Origin: Candidatus Peribacteria bacterium | Lineage (GTDB): Bacteria; Patescibacteriota; Gracilibacteria; Peribacterales; Peribacteraceae | Direction of reading: 5' to 3' | Assembly (NCBI GenBank): GCA_023038255.1 | Contig: CP082927.1 | Span: 268,436-332,435 of the forward strand | DNA length: 64,000 bases | Part shown: positions 36,362 through 45,009 of the stretch, one piece after another | Numbering within the stretch: position 1 is the stretch's first letter | Layout: each line of letters begins with the position of its first letter | Position numbers and translations under genes: made by a program | The notes under the pieces: generated by a model | The model's input: only the letters and a program-made list of their open reading frames with translations | Databases searched by the model: none | Told to the model about the DNA's origin: nothing

Positions 36362-36688
36362 TCAGTAGCCCCATGCGTCTTTCCACTGTTGCATGAGCGC
36401 AATCTCTTTCTGCTGTGTATCAATAATAGCCTCTGCAAGCGTGTGAATGGCCTCATGCTTTGCATGGTCGAGTGCCAGCTCCGCCATATCGACTGCACCT
36501 TCGTGATGTTCGATCATTGCATCAATAAATGCTTTGTCGAAGTCGTCCCCGGTTTTTCCTTCCAGCGATGCGGTCATGTCATGCATGCTCATGGAATCAT
36601 GCTGGTCCTCTGTCCGTGTATCGACAGTGGTGCAGGCGCCAAGCAAAGCAGTGAGTACTATGAGGGACAGTGTGGATGCTTTTTTCAT
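36362..36688 (-). CDS. DUF305 lipoprotein
   Basis: 108 residues with a lipoprotein signal (LTALLGAC lipobox), a Met/His/Asp-rich linker (DQHDSMSMHDM) and a DUF305 helical core with AFIDAMIEHHEGAVDMAELAL and the WKDAWGY end. DUF305 belongs to the ferritin-like/periplasmic group and often sits with copper genes; Met/His richness suits metal binding. A second, membrane-spanning DUF305 protein lies at 51016-51588 in the copper operon. First gene of an operon with YibE/F. Confidence 0.9.
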   Translation of the reverse strand: MKKASTLSLIVLTALLGACTTVDTRTEDQHDSMSMHDMTASLEGKTGDDFDKAFIDAMIEHHEGAVDMAELALDHAKHEAIHTLAEAIIDTQQKEIALMQQWKDAWGY

Positions 36689-36738
36689 GAGAAGAGTGGA
36701 AGCAAGTGTGTTGATACTACTCCATTCACTCTCTTATA

Positions 36739-36769
36739 AAAACACCCCGTAGAAGTAACGGGGTGTTTT
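36739..36769 (-). terminator. Intrinsic terminator
   Basis: AAAACACCCCGT pairs with ACGGGGTGTTTT around AGAAGTA. T runs exist on both sides, but it directly follows the minus-strand gene ending at 36788. Confidence 0.85.
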
Positions 36770-36787
36770 TTACTTTCTCATGATTCT

Positions 36788-37684
36788 TTATCTGTCACAC
36801 TTGCCTTTGAATTCCAGGCGGAACGATCCATTCAGATCGCCTTTCAGCTGCAGTTCCGCTTCGCCGGTTGTATCAACGTTCGCAAAGACGCCTGTGGCGC
36901 TTTTAACCGTGTACCGGAAGGACTTCGGGAGAGTGGAGAATCCGCTTTGTACCGGACCCTCGAGATGAAGCACCAGTGTTCCCTGCGTGGATTGTGTGAT
37001 GGTGATATCGCCCGCTGCGCGTCCGACTGCTACAAATCCGAGTCCATTGATGACGCCATTCATTTGCACAGAACCGCCATTCACAGATCCGGTTCCGGTC
37101 AGAGAGAGCTTGCGCCCTTCGTCATTAATGGGGGAGGTGAGTGTGAACGCACCCGTCAACTTGCCTGAGAGATCCGAACAGGCAACGGTGGATGCGGAGG
37201 AAGCGCTCGATGTGGTGGAGCTCTGTCCACTGGAGACGGATGACGTGCTGGAACGGGAGGAAGACCATTTCTTCATGCACGAGAGAGCCGCTTTGCTGTA
37301 GACCTGGCGTGCATCATTTTTTGCCTGAAGCAGTTTTTTCGATGCAGTGTTATAGGAACTGGTAAATGTTTTCTCTGCGGCAGCAATCGCAATGGCGCGC
37401 TCAGAGACACTTACTTTTGCCCATGCAGACACTTCAGCGTCTGTTTTGATTTTCAACGCGCTCACAATCGATTGATTGTATGCATTGAACGCATCGACAA
37501 ATGCTGTGCCGCGCTGTCTTACTGCAGCCTGCATACAGGCAGGATCGGCGTTGGTCTTTCCAAAGAGCTCAATGTTTGCATCAGCTCTCGCGCCGAGGTG
37601 AAGGCCATTATCATTTTTTGCCATGACGGGCAAAGCGGATAGCAGGGAGAGAAACGCTGCGCCCGCAACAATAGATTTTTTCAT
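36788..37684 (-). CDS. Secreted protein with helical region, Ser linker and beta domain
   Basis: 298 residues from ATG 37684. Signal peptide (MKKSIVAGAAFLSLLSALPVMA), then a helical stretch of about 120 residues resembling coiled-coil spacer regions, a Ser/Thr-rich linker (SSSRSSTSSVSSGQSSTTSSASS), and a C-terminal beta-rich domain of about 120 residues with one Cys pair (CSDLSG...KGKC). No known domain. Exported, probably surface-exposed; its role is unknown. Confidence 0.8.
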   Translation of the reverse strand: MKKSIVAGAAFLSLLSALPVMAKNDNGLHLGARADANIELFGKTNADPACMQAAVRQRGTAFVDAFNAYNQSIVSALKIKTDAEVSAWAKVSVSERAIAIAAAEKTFTSSYNTASKKLLQAKNDARQVYSKAALSCMKKWSSSRSSTSSVSSGQSSTTSSASSASTVACSDLSGKLTGAFTLTSPINDEGRKLSLTGTGSVNGGSVQMNGVINGLGFVAVGRAAGDITITQSTQGTLVLHLEGPVQSGFSTLPKSFRYTVKSATGVFANVDTTGEAELQLKGDLNGSFRLEFKGKCDR

Positions 37685-37767
37685 AGGGAAGAATGTGGAA
37701 AGAAATAAAAAGCGCATAACAGAACTATGACCCGCCTGCAGCATATGTCTTACCGGAAAACCGGATA

Positions 37768-37799
37768 TTAAAAAAAACCGGGAACAGTAACGTTCCCGG
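37768..37799 (-). terminator. Intrinsic terminator
   Basis: CCGGGAAC-GTTACT-GTTCCCGG on the minus strand is followed by nine T residues. It ends the lipoprotein gene at 37817. Confidence 0.9.
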
Positions 37800-37816
37800 A
37801 TCTCTTTTTCAGACCT

Positions 37817-38305
37817 TTATTCAAGCATATCCGGATATTTTTCCGCGATGGTGCTCTGCATTTTTGTCACATAGTCGTTGCCGTACTGTTCCGCTTTCGT
37901 ACCGTGCTCATCAAGAATCTCTGCAGCTTTTTCGGTAATCTTTGACGGATCGTTTGCGATATCAACAATGCCCTGCACAGCAAGATTCATTTCCTCAATG
38001 GAGGACACAAGATGCGGATGTGCATCGCTCAGGATAGATGGCACATTCATATCTTCTGCGCGCTCCGCAAGGTCTTTCATTCTGGTTGCAACAGCCTGCA
38101 ACTCTGCTTTCTCGGCCTCTGTCCATGAACCGATATTGGCCTGGACATTCATGAGTGTGCTGAATTGCGTACCGGCATCGCTTAATTCCGTTCCAATGTC
38201 TTCTCCTTCACTGAGATACTCTTCAACTGCTGCACGGTCAGCATCGCTGCATGCGGACAGGAGGACAAAAGCGCTGAGAACAAGAGGCAGGAGGCGGGTA
38301 GTCAT
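37817..38305 (-). CDS. Helical lipoprotein of unknown function
   Basis: 162 residues from ATG 38305: signal with LLSAC lipobox, then an all-helical body rich in Asp/Glu/Ala. No domain recognised. The start at 38335 would add ten codons before the signal and is disfavoured. TATATT lies about 17-20 nt upstream. It ends at a strong terminator, so it is a single-gene unit. Confidence 0.75.
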   Translation of the reverse strand: MTTRLLPLVLSAFVLLSACSDADRAAVEEYLSEGEDIGTELSDAGTQFSTLMNVQANIGSWTEAEKAELQAVATRMKDLAERAEDMNVPSILSDAHPHLVSSIEEMNLAVQGIVDIANDPSKITEKAAEILDEHGTKAEQYGNDYVTKMQSTIAEKYPDMLE

Positions 38306-38394
38306 GAAAGAAAAGAAAAAAGAATATAGACACATTGTACACGATCTTCGCGTTTTTTCGACGCATGTTTCACAATTTTCTTACAAGTGATTCG

Positions 38395-38600
38395 TATACT
38401 CAGGTTACTTGGTTAACCATCACTTTTACTTCTTTCCTCCTCCATTCCCATGAGTACACAGATTCACTCCCATGACCGCCGGACGTAACCGCACCCGCGA
38501 GACGTCTATGATGAAAAGAGCGGGCATCCGCACTCAAAAGGCTGTAACCATCTGCATGGATTCATTCAGGATGGCAAGCAGCCTTTTTTGCTGAGGACGG
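38395..38600 (+). ncRNA. Candidate small transcript with operator-like palindrome and terminator
   Basis: TATACT (38395-38400) is followed by the palindrome TGGTTAACCA (38410-38419). A pyrimidine-rich leader leads to ATG 38450, which opens only a 12-codon frame (MSTQIHSHDRRT). A hairpin AAAAGGCTG...CAGCCTTTTTT (about 38537-38591) closes the unit. This could be an sRNA, a leader peptide or a decayed gene; the promoter and operator resemble those of the exported protein at 46623. The gap 38306-38682 holds no larger gene. Confidence 0.4.
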
Positions 38601-38682
38601 CCAAATGCATCCGGCATTTGTAAGAATGGCGTCGCTATTCTGTCTTATGTGTGATTTACTTCTCTTTTCCCCACCTTCTATT

Positions 38683-39348
38683 ATGTTTGTAAGACAATCA
38701 CTCAGCCTGGGCATCATCGGCTCCATGCTTTTGGGCGCCACGGCCTTTGCAGAGGACGCGGCATTTTCCCAGAAGCCGTTTACGGATGTTCCGGAAAGCA
38801 GTACGTATTTTGAAGGTATTGAATATCTCCGCACCCAGAATGTCCTCAAGGGATATCTGGACGGAACATTTAAGCCGTCATCCCGCATCAACCGCGCGGA
38901 ATTTCTGAAGTTTGTGATTAACCCGCTCATTCTCGATACGAACAACATGAGTAGCTGTGTGAATGACAGTCTGACGGAGACTGCACAGACCGTCTTCTTC
39001 TCCGATGTGGCGAGAGACGCGTGGTATGCCACGGAAGTCTGTTACGGAAAAATCAAGCACCTTATTGACGGTTACCCGGATGGCACATACAAGCCTGCAG
39101 CTTCCATTAATTTTGCTGAAGCGGCAAAAATCATCTCCAATGTGTTCTCTCTGCAGATTGAAAACGAAGAGGCCGGAGAATTCTGGTACCGCCCGTACGT
39201 CAAGCGTTTGTCCGATCTCCACGCTATCCCGACGAGCATCAAGCGTTTTGATCAGATCCTGACACGCGGAGAAATGGCAGAAATCGTCTTCCGTCTGAAG
39301 GCAGACAGAGAGGATAAAGCGTCTGCAAATTTCAGCGCTATCAAATAA
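38683..39348 (+). CDS. SLH-domain surface protein
   Basis: 221 residues from ATG 38683: signal peptide (ending ATAFAEDAA) followed by three SLH motifs, with F.DVPESSTYFEGIEYL, GYLDGTFKPSSRINRAEFLKF, GYPDGTYKPAASINFAEAAK and a more degenerate third copy (ILTRGEMAEIVFRL). SLH domains bind cell-wall polymer and anchor S-layer-like proteins. It lacks any other domain, so it may be a stand-alone wall-binding protein. Ends at a strong terminator. Confidence 0.92.
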   Translation: MFVRQSLSLGIIGSMLLGATAFAEDAAFSQKPFTDVPESSTYFEGIEYLRTQNVLKGYLDGTFKPSSRINRAEFLKFVINPLILDTNNMSSCVNDSLTETAQTVFFSDVARDAWYATEVCYGKIKHLIDGYPDGTYKPAASINFAEAAKIISNVFSLQIENEEAGEFWYRPYVKRLSDLHAIPTSIKRFDQILTRGEMAEIVFRLKADREDKASANFSAIK

Positions 39349-39369
39349 AACATCTATAGGATGATCCTG

Positions 39370-39397
39370 AAAGAGCGTGCTCTGCACGCTCTTTTTT
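39370..39397 (+). terminator. Intrinsic terminator
   Basis: AAAGAGCGTGC-TCT-GCACGCTCTTT followed by TTT, an 11-bp perfect stem after the SLH gene. Confidence 0.92.
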
Positions 39398-39487
39398 ATG
39401 TTCCCCGTATTCTTTCAGAACACGCTTCGTACAACTGCGATAGTGCTTTCTCGTCATGAGTGGCCGGCATTCTGCGTCATACGTGTG

Positions 39488-41836
39488 ATGCACCTGACGT
39501 ACCGCAAACAATGGCACAGTCTGGAACAAAAAATTGCGGAGATATCTGCAAATGTTATGGACCTTCTCCGCCATCTGATGTCAGCGGATGGATTCTTTTC
39601 GCTCTATGGAACGTTCTATGAATCAGTGCGTCCAGTGGGGATTTTTCTCGTAGATCAGATAAGTCTCTCTATCAATCGCCTGCGTCACCCTGTTTTTGAT
39701 GTCGGACAATCACGCACATTTACCGAAGAACTGCGATGGCTGTTTGCCAGGAAGTGGATCCTGATTGCATGCATTCTTCTTTTTTTCGGATGTGCGGTGT
39801 TTGCCGCTTTCATGATGACGCTTCCCGATGTGCATGATGCACGTCTATGGAAAGCGCCCGGCAGTATTGCCGTGAAAGACCGCGATGGGGGCGATATGTA
39901 TTTTGCCTATGAGAAAGAAGATCGCGTCTGGCTGCAAAGCAATGAGATTCCGGATGTGGTCAAAGATGCTTTCATTGCCATAGAGGACGAGCGTTTCTGG
40001 AGCAGAGGGTGCATCGACTGGCGCGCGATCGGTCGTGCCGTTCTGGCAAATACCACAGATTACAAATCACAGGGTGCATCGACCATCACCCAGCAGCTTG
40101 TACGCACAGCACTTCTCACACCTGAAAAGAAATTTGTCCGGAAAATAAAAGAGCTGACGCTTGCATGCGAACTCGAAACAGTGCTCAGCAAAGACGAGAT
40201 TCTCACGCACTACTTAAACTGGATCAGTTTTGGCGGAGTGACAGCCGGCGTGCAGCAGGCGAGCAGGCATTTTTTTGGAAAAGATGTACGTGAAGTAACG
40301 GTCGCGGAGGCTGCGGTGCTTGCATCCCTCACACAGCGGCCGACGTATTACAGTCCATACGGATCACACAGGTATACGCAGTTATCCGCATCAGGGAGCG
40401 GAATGATGATCGGATTAACCGGAACATCGGCGCTGCTTCCCGGCCGCAGCGGCCCTATGATCCTCGGGGGTCGTGCACATCAGGTGCTCGCGAATATGGA
40501 GGAGCAGGGGTACATCAATACTGCATTGAAGAACGATGCTGACCGTGAACTGCTGACGCTGCGTTTCCAACCCAACGTCCGCACCATGCAGGCACCGCAT
40601 TATGTCCTGAGCATGTTGGAGACGCTCCGGAAAAAACTGCCGGCAGGCGCGCTGCATGATGAACTCTCCGTGACGACAACTATCGATTCTGCACTTCAGA
40701 AAAAGGCCGAAACACTTGCTGCTGCCCATGCAAAACGTATCGCAGAAAAATATAATGCGCACAACATTGCGATGATTGTCGCGGACACACATACGCAGGA
40801 AATTCTTGCATATGTCGGGAATGTCGATTTCTTCGGAAGTGCGAGCGGATCAAAAATCGACATGGTGACTGTCCCGCGTCAGCCCGGTTCCAGCTTCAAA
40901 CCCATTGTCTATGCTGCGACTATGCAGCATGCAGGATGGGGACCGACAACAATTGTTGCCGACACGCCGCTCACCATTGGTGGACAGAGCCCGAGAAATT
41001 ACGCGGGTGATTTTGAAGGAAAAATCCCGCTCATCCAGGCACTCAATCACTCCAGAAATATTCCTGCTATCCGCGCATTTTCCGCAGTCGGTGAAGATCG
41101 CATTCTGAATTTTGCTGCACGTATCGGTGCTGCGACGCCGCTTTCGACGCGCACAGAACTGACCAAAGACGGTCAGGCATTCGATTATAACTGGCCGCTC
41201 GCCATCGGCGCTGCAGAAGTGCCGCTTCTGGAAATGGTGCAGGCATACTCCACTTTTGCCAATAGCGGTGTGTACCGTCCGCTCACCGGTGTCCGCGCAG
41301 TAAAAGATGCATCCGGCAATTCCTACCTACCAGAAAGCCGCAGCGGTTCGGAAGTGATCCCCTCCTCCGTTGCAGATGCCATCACTGCCATGCTCAGTGA
41401 AGCCAGCAGCCGTCCCGAAGGATTCTGGCGGACGGTGACGAATGTGCCGGGTATCGACGAAGCTGTGAAAACAGGGACAAGCAACGTCTGTCTGGAGAGA
41501 AGCAAAACCGCCTGCAAAAAAATGCTGCCGCGCGATGTCTGGAGCATCGGCTACACGCCGCAGTTTATTGTCGGTGTCTGGATGGGCAATGTCGATGGAT
41601 CACCACTGACGGCGAATGCAGACGGACTCAATGCCGCCGTTCCTCTCTGGCGCGAGATGCTTGTCGCTGCACACGACAGTCCCATGGCCAAAGATTCTCT
41701 GCGTGCATTCACTGGTACGCGTGCGCCGTATTATGCGCAGCATCCCACTGCCAAACCCAAACCTGTCGTCGTTTCTCTGGAAGAGCCGACATGGATGAAA
41801 CGTGGAAACCGCGCAATCCTGTCGCGCAGAAACTGA
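39488..41836 (+). CDS. Class A penicillin-binding protein (glycosyltransferase/transpeptidase)
   Basis: About 782 residues from ATG 39488; longer starts overlap the terminator, and the exact start is uncertain. It polymerises and cross-links peptidoglycan. A cytoplasmic part of about 80-90 residues precedes the membrane helix (LIACILLFFGCAVFAAFMM). The GT51 domain has AIEDERFWSRGCIDW, SQGASTITQQLVR and YLNWISFGG-like motifs. The transpeptidase has the catalytic SxxK (QPGSSFKP), SxN (NHSRN) and KTGTS. Length fits PBP1A-type enzymes; the active sites are intact. Confidence 0.95.
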   Translation: MHLTYRKQWHSLEQKIAEISANVMDLLRHLMSADGFFSLYGTFYESVRPVGIFLVDQISLSINRLRHPVFDVGQSRTFTEELRWLFARKWILIACILLFFGCAVFAAFMMTLPDVHDARLWKAPGSIAVKDRDGGDMYFAYEKEDRVWLQSNEIPDVVKDAFIAIEDERFWSRGCIDWRAIGRAVLANTTDYKSQGASTITQQLVRTALLTPEKKFVRKIKELTLACELETVLSKDEILTHYLNWISFGGVTAGVQQASRHFFGKDVREVTVAEAAVLASLTQRPTYYSPYGSHRYTQLSASGSGMMIGLTGTSALLPGRSGPMILGGRAHQVLANMEEQGYINTALKNDADRELLTLRFQPNVRTMQAPHYVLSMLETLRKKLPAGALHDELSVTTTIDSALQKKAETLAAAHAKRIAEKYNAHNIAMIVADTHTQEILAYVGNVDFFGSASGSKIDMVTVPRQPGSSFKPIVYAATMQHAGWGPTTIVADTPLTIGGQSPRNYAGDFEGKIPLIQALNHSRNIPAIRAFSAVGEDRILNFAARIGAATPLSTRTELTKDGQAFDYNWPLAIGAAEVPLLEMVQAYSTFANSGVYRPLTGVRAVKDASGNSYLPESRSGSEVIPSSVADAITAMLSEASSRPEGFWRTVTNVPGIDEAVKTGTSNVCLERSKTACKKMLPRDVWSIGYTPQFIVGVWMGNVDGSPLTANADGLNAAVPLWREMLVAAHDSPMAKDSLRAFTGTRAPYYAQHPTAKPKPVVVSLEEPTWMKRGNRAILSRRN

Positions 41837-41851
41837 TGCAGATGTCCGGTG

Positions 41852-42277
41852 TTATGCGCACTTCGGACACAGTCCGTAAAATTCGAGCGAGTGACTTTGC
41901 ACATTAAATAACTTCTCCTGCCGGATTTTTTTCTCGATCACCTGCAGATCCGGTTCCATGTGCACATCTTCGACTGTGTTGCAGCCCGTGCATACCAGAT
42001 GATGGTGATGTCCTTCCGACGAGCGACAGTAACGTTTCACGCCGTCTTTCAGGCTTACTCCGTGCAGGAATCCTTCGTCCTCCAGGAACGCGAGTTCGCG
42101 GTATACTGTCACATTGCTGACATCCATCTGTTCTTTTCTGAGCAGTGCATGCACCTCCAGCGCGGACAGGGGATTTTTGCTGTTCGTCACGAGAGCAATC
42201 ACCGCCTTTCGGGCAATGGTAATTCTATGTCCTTTCTTCTTCAGGGCATCGATGATGGAAGAATCAGTCACGGTCAT
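41852..42277 (-). CDS. Fur-family metalloregulator
   Basis: 141 residues, normal length. Winged helix at the N-terminus (GHRITIARKAVIALV...), dimer/metal domain with HHHHLVCTGC and the C-terminal CPKC zinc pair. Being directly downstream of a ZIP metal transporter gene (14 bp apart, same strand), it is probably a Zn- or Fe/Mn-responsive repressor of that operon (Zur- or Fur-like). A 19-bp palindrome in front of the ZIP gene is the likely operator. The subtype cannot be fixed from sequence alone. Confidence 0.93.
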   Translation of the reverse strand: MTVTDSSIIDALKKKGHRITIARKAVIALVTNSKNPLSALEVHALLRKEQMDVSNVTVYRELAFLEDEGFLHGVSLKDGVKRYCRSSEGHHHHLVCTGCNTVEDVHMEPDLQVIEKKIRQEKLFNVQSHSLEFYGLCPKCA

Positions 42278-42291
42278 ACGAAAGAGGGGGA

Positions 42292-43044
42292 TTATTCAAA
42301 CAGAACCATTGCATACATCAGTGCCATTCCCGCAAGAATACAGAGGAACTGCACGATGCCATGAGGCAGCCGTGTTTCTTTATGGAGTTCAGGAATCAGA
42401 TCGGATCCTGCAATATACAGAAGATTACCTGCAGCAAACGGCAACATCATATCGGCGAGGCCTGCGGATGATTGTGCGAAGACAAGAACCAGAATCGCAC
42501 CGAGCAGACAGGCGACACCGGAAAGGAAATTGAAGAAGAGCGCTTTCTTGCGTCCGAATCCTGCATGCAGCAGCACCGCCATATTTCCGACTTCATGCGG
42601 GATCTCATGGAGAATAACGGCCAGTGTGGTGGAGAGACCGATAGCGGGGCTTGCAAGATATCCCGCTGCAATCACGAGGCCATCAATGAAATTATGCAGT
42701 GTCTCGCCTGCCATATTCATAATACCCATCGGGTGATGATGATGTTCGCCGGACGGCAACACATGACAGTGGCGCCAGTGAATGAATTTTTCAAGAATGA
42801 ACGAAAAGAGAATGCCACCGAGCACAACAAGCAGGCTGCGGGAGAATGTCTCTGTGTTTTCTGCCAGGTCCGGCAAAATGTGGATGAAAACGTCACCGAG
42901 CAGTGCGCCAGTCGACAGACTGACAAAAGAAAGGAGGACTTTCCGGATCACCTTTTCTTCAAAGAGAAAGAGGACGATGCCAATCAGCGCCAGTAAACCG
43001 ACGACAATGACGCTTATAAGGGTGTATACAGTCGTGAGAAACAT
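42292..43044 (-). CDS. ZIP-family metal transporter
   Basis: 250 residues, eight helices expected. ZIP proteins move Zn2+, Fe2+ or Mn2+ into the cytoplasm. Key motifs: HNFIDGLVIAAGY in helix IV, HEIPHEVGNMAVLL in helix V (metal-binding His/Glu), and a His-rich loop (HCHVLPSGEHHHHP) between helices III and IV. It is followed by a Fur-family gene. A minus-strand promoter TTGCAT-N17-TAATCT overlaps the palindrome at 43104-43122, and a TACAGT hexamer lies closer at about 43073. Confidence 0.93.
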   Translation of the reverse strand: MFLTTVYTLISVIVVGLLALIGIVLFLFEEKVIRKVLLSFVSLSTGALLGDVFIHILPDLAENTETFSRSLLVVLGGILFSFILEKFIHWRHCHVLPSGEHHHHPMGIMNMAGETLHNFIDGLVIAAGYLASPAIGLSTTLAVILHEIPHEVGNMAVLLHAGFGRKKALFFNFLSGVACLLGAILVLVFAQSSAGLADMMLPFAAGNLLYIAGSDLIPELHKETRLPHGIVQFLCILAGMALMYAMVLFE

Positions 43045-43081
43045 ATGCAGACGCGGGAAGGAGACGCAAAACTGTACCGGC

Positions 43082-43144
43082 AGATTAATGCATATGAATT
43101 ACAAATGCAAATCATTTGCATTATGAGAAAACATGCTCTATAGT
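43082..43144. promoter_or_regulatory. Divergent promoters sharing a 19-bp palindrome (Fur/Zur-box candidate)
   Basis: AATGCAAAT-C-ATTTGCATT at 43104-43122 is a perfect 9-1-9 palindrome, the size of Fur-family operators. Its right TTGCAT (43116-43121) is the -35 of a promoter with 17-nt spacer and TATAGT (43139-43144) reading to the cold-shock gene. Its left arm gives TTGCAT-N17-TAATCT (43087-43082) reading to the ZIP gene. Confidence 0.7.
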
Positions 43145-43197
43145 TCCTGCAAGAAGAGTTTTTCTTCTGTTTTTTATCACTTTTTCATCTCATTTTT

Positions 43198-43398
43198 ATG
43201 GCAAATGGAACCATTAAAAAGAAAATGGACGACAAAGGCTTCGGATTCATTGCTGTAGAAGGCGGTGGAGAAGACCTTTTCTACCACATGTCCGCTACAA
43301 ACGGACAGTTCGAGTCTATGTCCGAAGGAACTCCTGTGAGTTTCGATGTTGAGGACAGTCCTAAGGGCAAGAGAGCAATCAACGTTGTTGCCGCCTAA
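43198..43398 (+). CDS. csp: Cold-shock protein (CspA family)
   Basis: 66 residues, a single OB-fold cold-shock domain with RNP1 KGFGFI and RNP2-like EDLFYHM; it binds single-stranded RNA/DNA and melts mRNA structure. The basic start KKKMDDKGFG and acidic end are normal. A leader of about 47 nt precedes the ATG, as is usual for csp genes, and a terminator follows. Its promoter overlaps the metal-box palindrome, so metal control is possible but unexpected. Confidence 0.95.
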   Translation: MANGTIKKKMDDKGFGFIAVEGGGEDLFYHMSATNGQFESMSEGTPVSFDVEDSPKGKRAINVVAA

Positions 43399-43410
43399 TT
43401 GTCGAACATC

Positions 43411-43440
43411 AACGCCCTGGCTTCGGCTGGGGCGTTTTTT
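43411..43440 (+). terminator. Intrinsic terminator
   Basis: AACGCCC..GGC-TTCG-GCT..GGGCGTT followed by TTTT after the cold-shock gene. Confidence 0.88.
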
Positions 43441-43486
43441 GTATCCGGCCGATTGGTATCTGTTATGACTATGCTACAGTGCGCAT

Positions 43487-44818
43487 ATGACGATTCAGTC
43501 TGTGCCGTGGATACGGATAGCATTGTGGTGTCTGTGTGCAGTGCCTCCCGCAGTTGCCGCATGGACGACGTATCACTTTACGGTGTTTGTTCCGAGTGAT
43601 CATTTTTTTGATTTTCTCCCGCTCACCGAAAGCATTGTGAAAAAGGGATATCCGACTGCATCAGTGCTTTTTACCGGTATCAATGAGCATATCGTTTTGT
43701 CTTTCAATCTGATGTTTTCATTCTTCGGGATGCTGCATCCCGCACTTCTGCCTCCGACGAAAGCAAGCCTGATTTTTTATACAATTCTCACGCATCTCAG
43801 CATTCTGTGTACCGCTTTCTTCATACAGCGTCTTGCTGAGCGGACGCACACAGCACTGCCTGTCTGGCAGAGAATGCTTCTGTTGTTTACTGCCATTGTC
43901 ATTCTCTTTTCTCCGGTGCCCTGGATTTCCTGGGTGCAGCCATATGTCAGTTTCACGCTGATTGTAACACTTGCAGTGGCTGTTCTTTTCATCCTGTTTG
44001 TGAAACCGCATTCGTGGATGGCACTGATGGGGGCAGCAGGACTTGCAGTGTTCGCATCGTTCGGTCTGACATTCGGCTTTGCCATCTGGCCTGCAGCCCT
44101 TCCGGTTCTCCTCACACATACGCCAAAGAGATGGAAATATCTGCCGCTCACAGTCTGGATTGCAACCGGGCTCCTGTGCGTGCTCATTTTCCTGACGACA
44201 CGTCTGCAGTATCACCAGGACCTGGAGCAGTTTGTCCCATGGAAATTTTTCACATTCACGATGATTCTTCTCGGATCATCGCTCTCTGAAGATTGGTTCC
44301 GCACCGGCATCTTCGGAGGAATACTGTGCTGCGTACTGCTCCTCTCCCTGTGGAGAGTGCGCAGGTCAGTGAAACAGGCATCCCCATGGATTGGTGTCGT
44401 TATTTTTGGAGTGACGTGTGCGTTGCTGATTGCATTCGGACGAGCGAGCTTTGGGGATATGTATGGCTTGCAGGCGCGGTACGTTATTTTCACCTGCATA
44501 CCCTGGATTGGTACTGTCTACCTTCTTGCTCTTTCGAAAAGCAAATGGCTGCTTGCGGTGTTCGTCGTGTGTATTCTGTATCTTCACCTTGGATCGTGGC
44601 CCCGCATGATGCCCCGTTTTGAAAACTGGCGCATAGGACAAGCACAGGCGGAGCGCTGTTTTCAGTACTACAAAACTGCCCCTGATACCTGCCTTGCTGT
44701 CCTCAGCTTTGGTCCCACTTATGCGGATATTGTCCGAAACGGTGCGGCAAAAATGGAAGAGCTGGGTTTATTCACGCCCGATCCGTCCGTGCAGCCCGAT
44801 AGTGTGACAGGGCGGTAA
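43487..44818 (+). CDS. Polytopic membrane protein, GT-C glycosyltransferase-like
   Basis: 443 residues with about ten to eleven hydrophobic helices and a first loop with SDHFFDFLPLTESI, an acidic loop where GT-C lipid-linked glycosyltransferases keep their active site. The C-terminal 60 residues are soluble. No family can be named with certainty. TACAGT lies 6 nt before the ATG, with a TTGGTA -35 at 16 nt. Cell-surface sugar transfer fits with the nonulosonic-acid genes 3 kb on, but that is inference. Confidence 0.7.
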   Translation: MTIQSVPWIRIALWCLCAVPPAVAAWTTYHFTVFVPSDHFFDFLPLTESIVKKGYPTASVLFTGINEHIVLSFNLMFSFFGMLHPALLPPTKASLIFYTILTHLSILCTAFFIQRLAERTHTALPVWQRMLLLFTAIVILFSPVPWISWVQPYVSFTLIVTLAVAVLFILFVKPHSWMALMGAAGLAVFASFGLTFGFAIWPAALPVLLTHTPKRWKYLPLTVWIATGLLCVLIFLTTRLQYHQDLEQFVPWKFFTFTMILLGSSLSEDWFRTGIFGGILCCVLLLSLWRVRRSVKQASPWIGVVIFGVTCALLIAFGRASFGDMYGLQARYVIFTCIPWIGTVYLLALSKSKWLLAVFVVCILYLHLGSWPRMMPRFENWRIGQAQAERCFQYYKTAPDTCLAVLSFGPTYADIVRNGAAKMEELGLFTPDPSVQPDSVTGR

Positions 44819-44829
44819 TGTGGCATCGA

Positions 44830-44857
44830 TTGCTGATACGGAAAGATGTGGTATAGT
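44830..44857 (+). promoter_or_regulatory. Promoter of the 36-residue peptide gene
   Basis: TTGCTG (44830-44835), 16-nt spacer, TATAGT (44852-44857), followed by a leader of about 28 nt with AAAGGAG. Confidence 0.65.
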
Positions 44858-44891
44858 TTTCTTGACGTATTCCGTCTAGAAAGGAGAGCGC

Positions 44892-45002
44892 ATGAAACAC
44901 TTTCTCATACGCATGCGTCGTTGCCTTGTGGCGTGTGCCACAACGCTGATGGTCGTACTGAACGTTGTGACGAACATTGCAACATTGATAACGTTCGTAT
45001 GA
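44892..45002 (+). CDS. 36-residue hydrophobic peptide
   Basis: ATG 44892 to TGA 45002. A basic N-terminus (MKHFLIRMRRCL) precedes one hydrophobic helix (VACATTLMVVLNVVTNIATLITFV) that runs to the last residue. A perfect AAAGGAG lies 5-6 nt before the ATG, a promoter is in place and a terminator follows, so this is a complete small gene. Size and layout resemble small membrane peptides or type I toxins; there is no evidence of an antitoxin RNA. Function unknown. Confidence 0.7.
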   Translation: MKHFLIRMRRCLVACATTLMVVLNVVTNIATLITFV

Positions 45003-45009
45003 CACCCCC

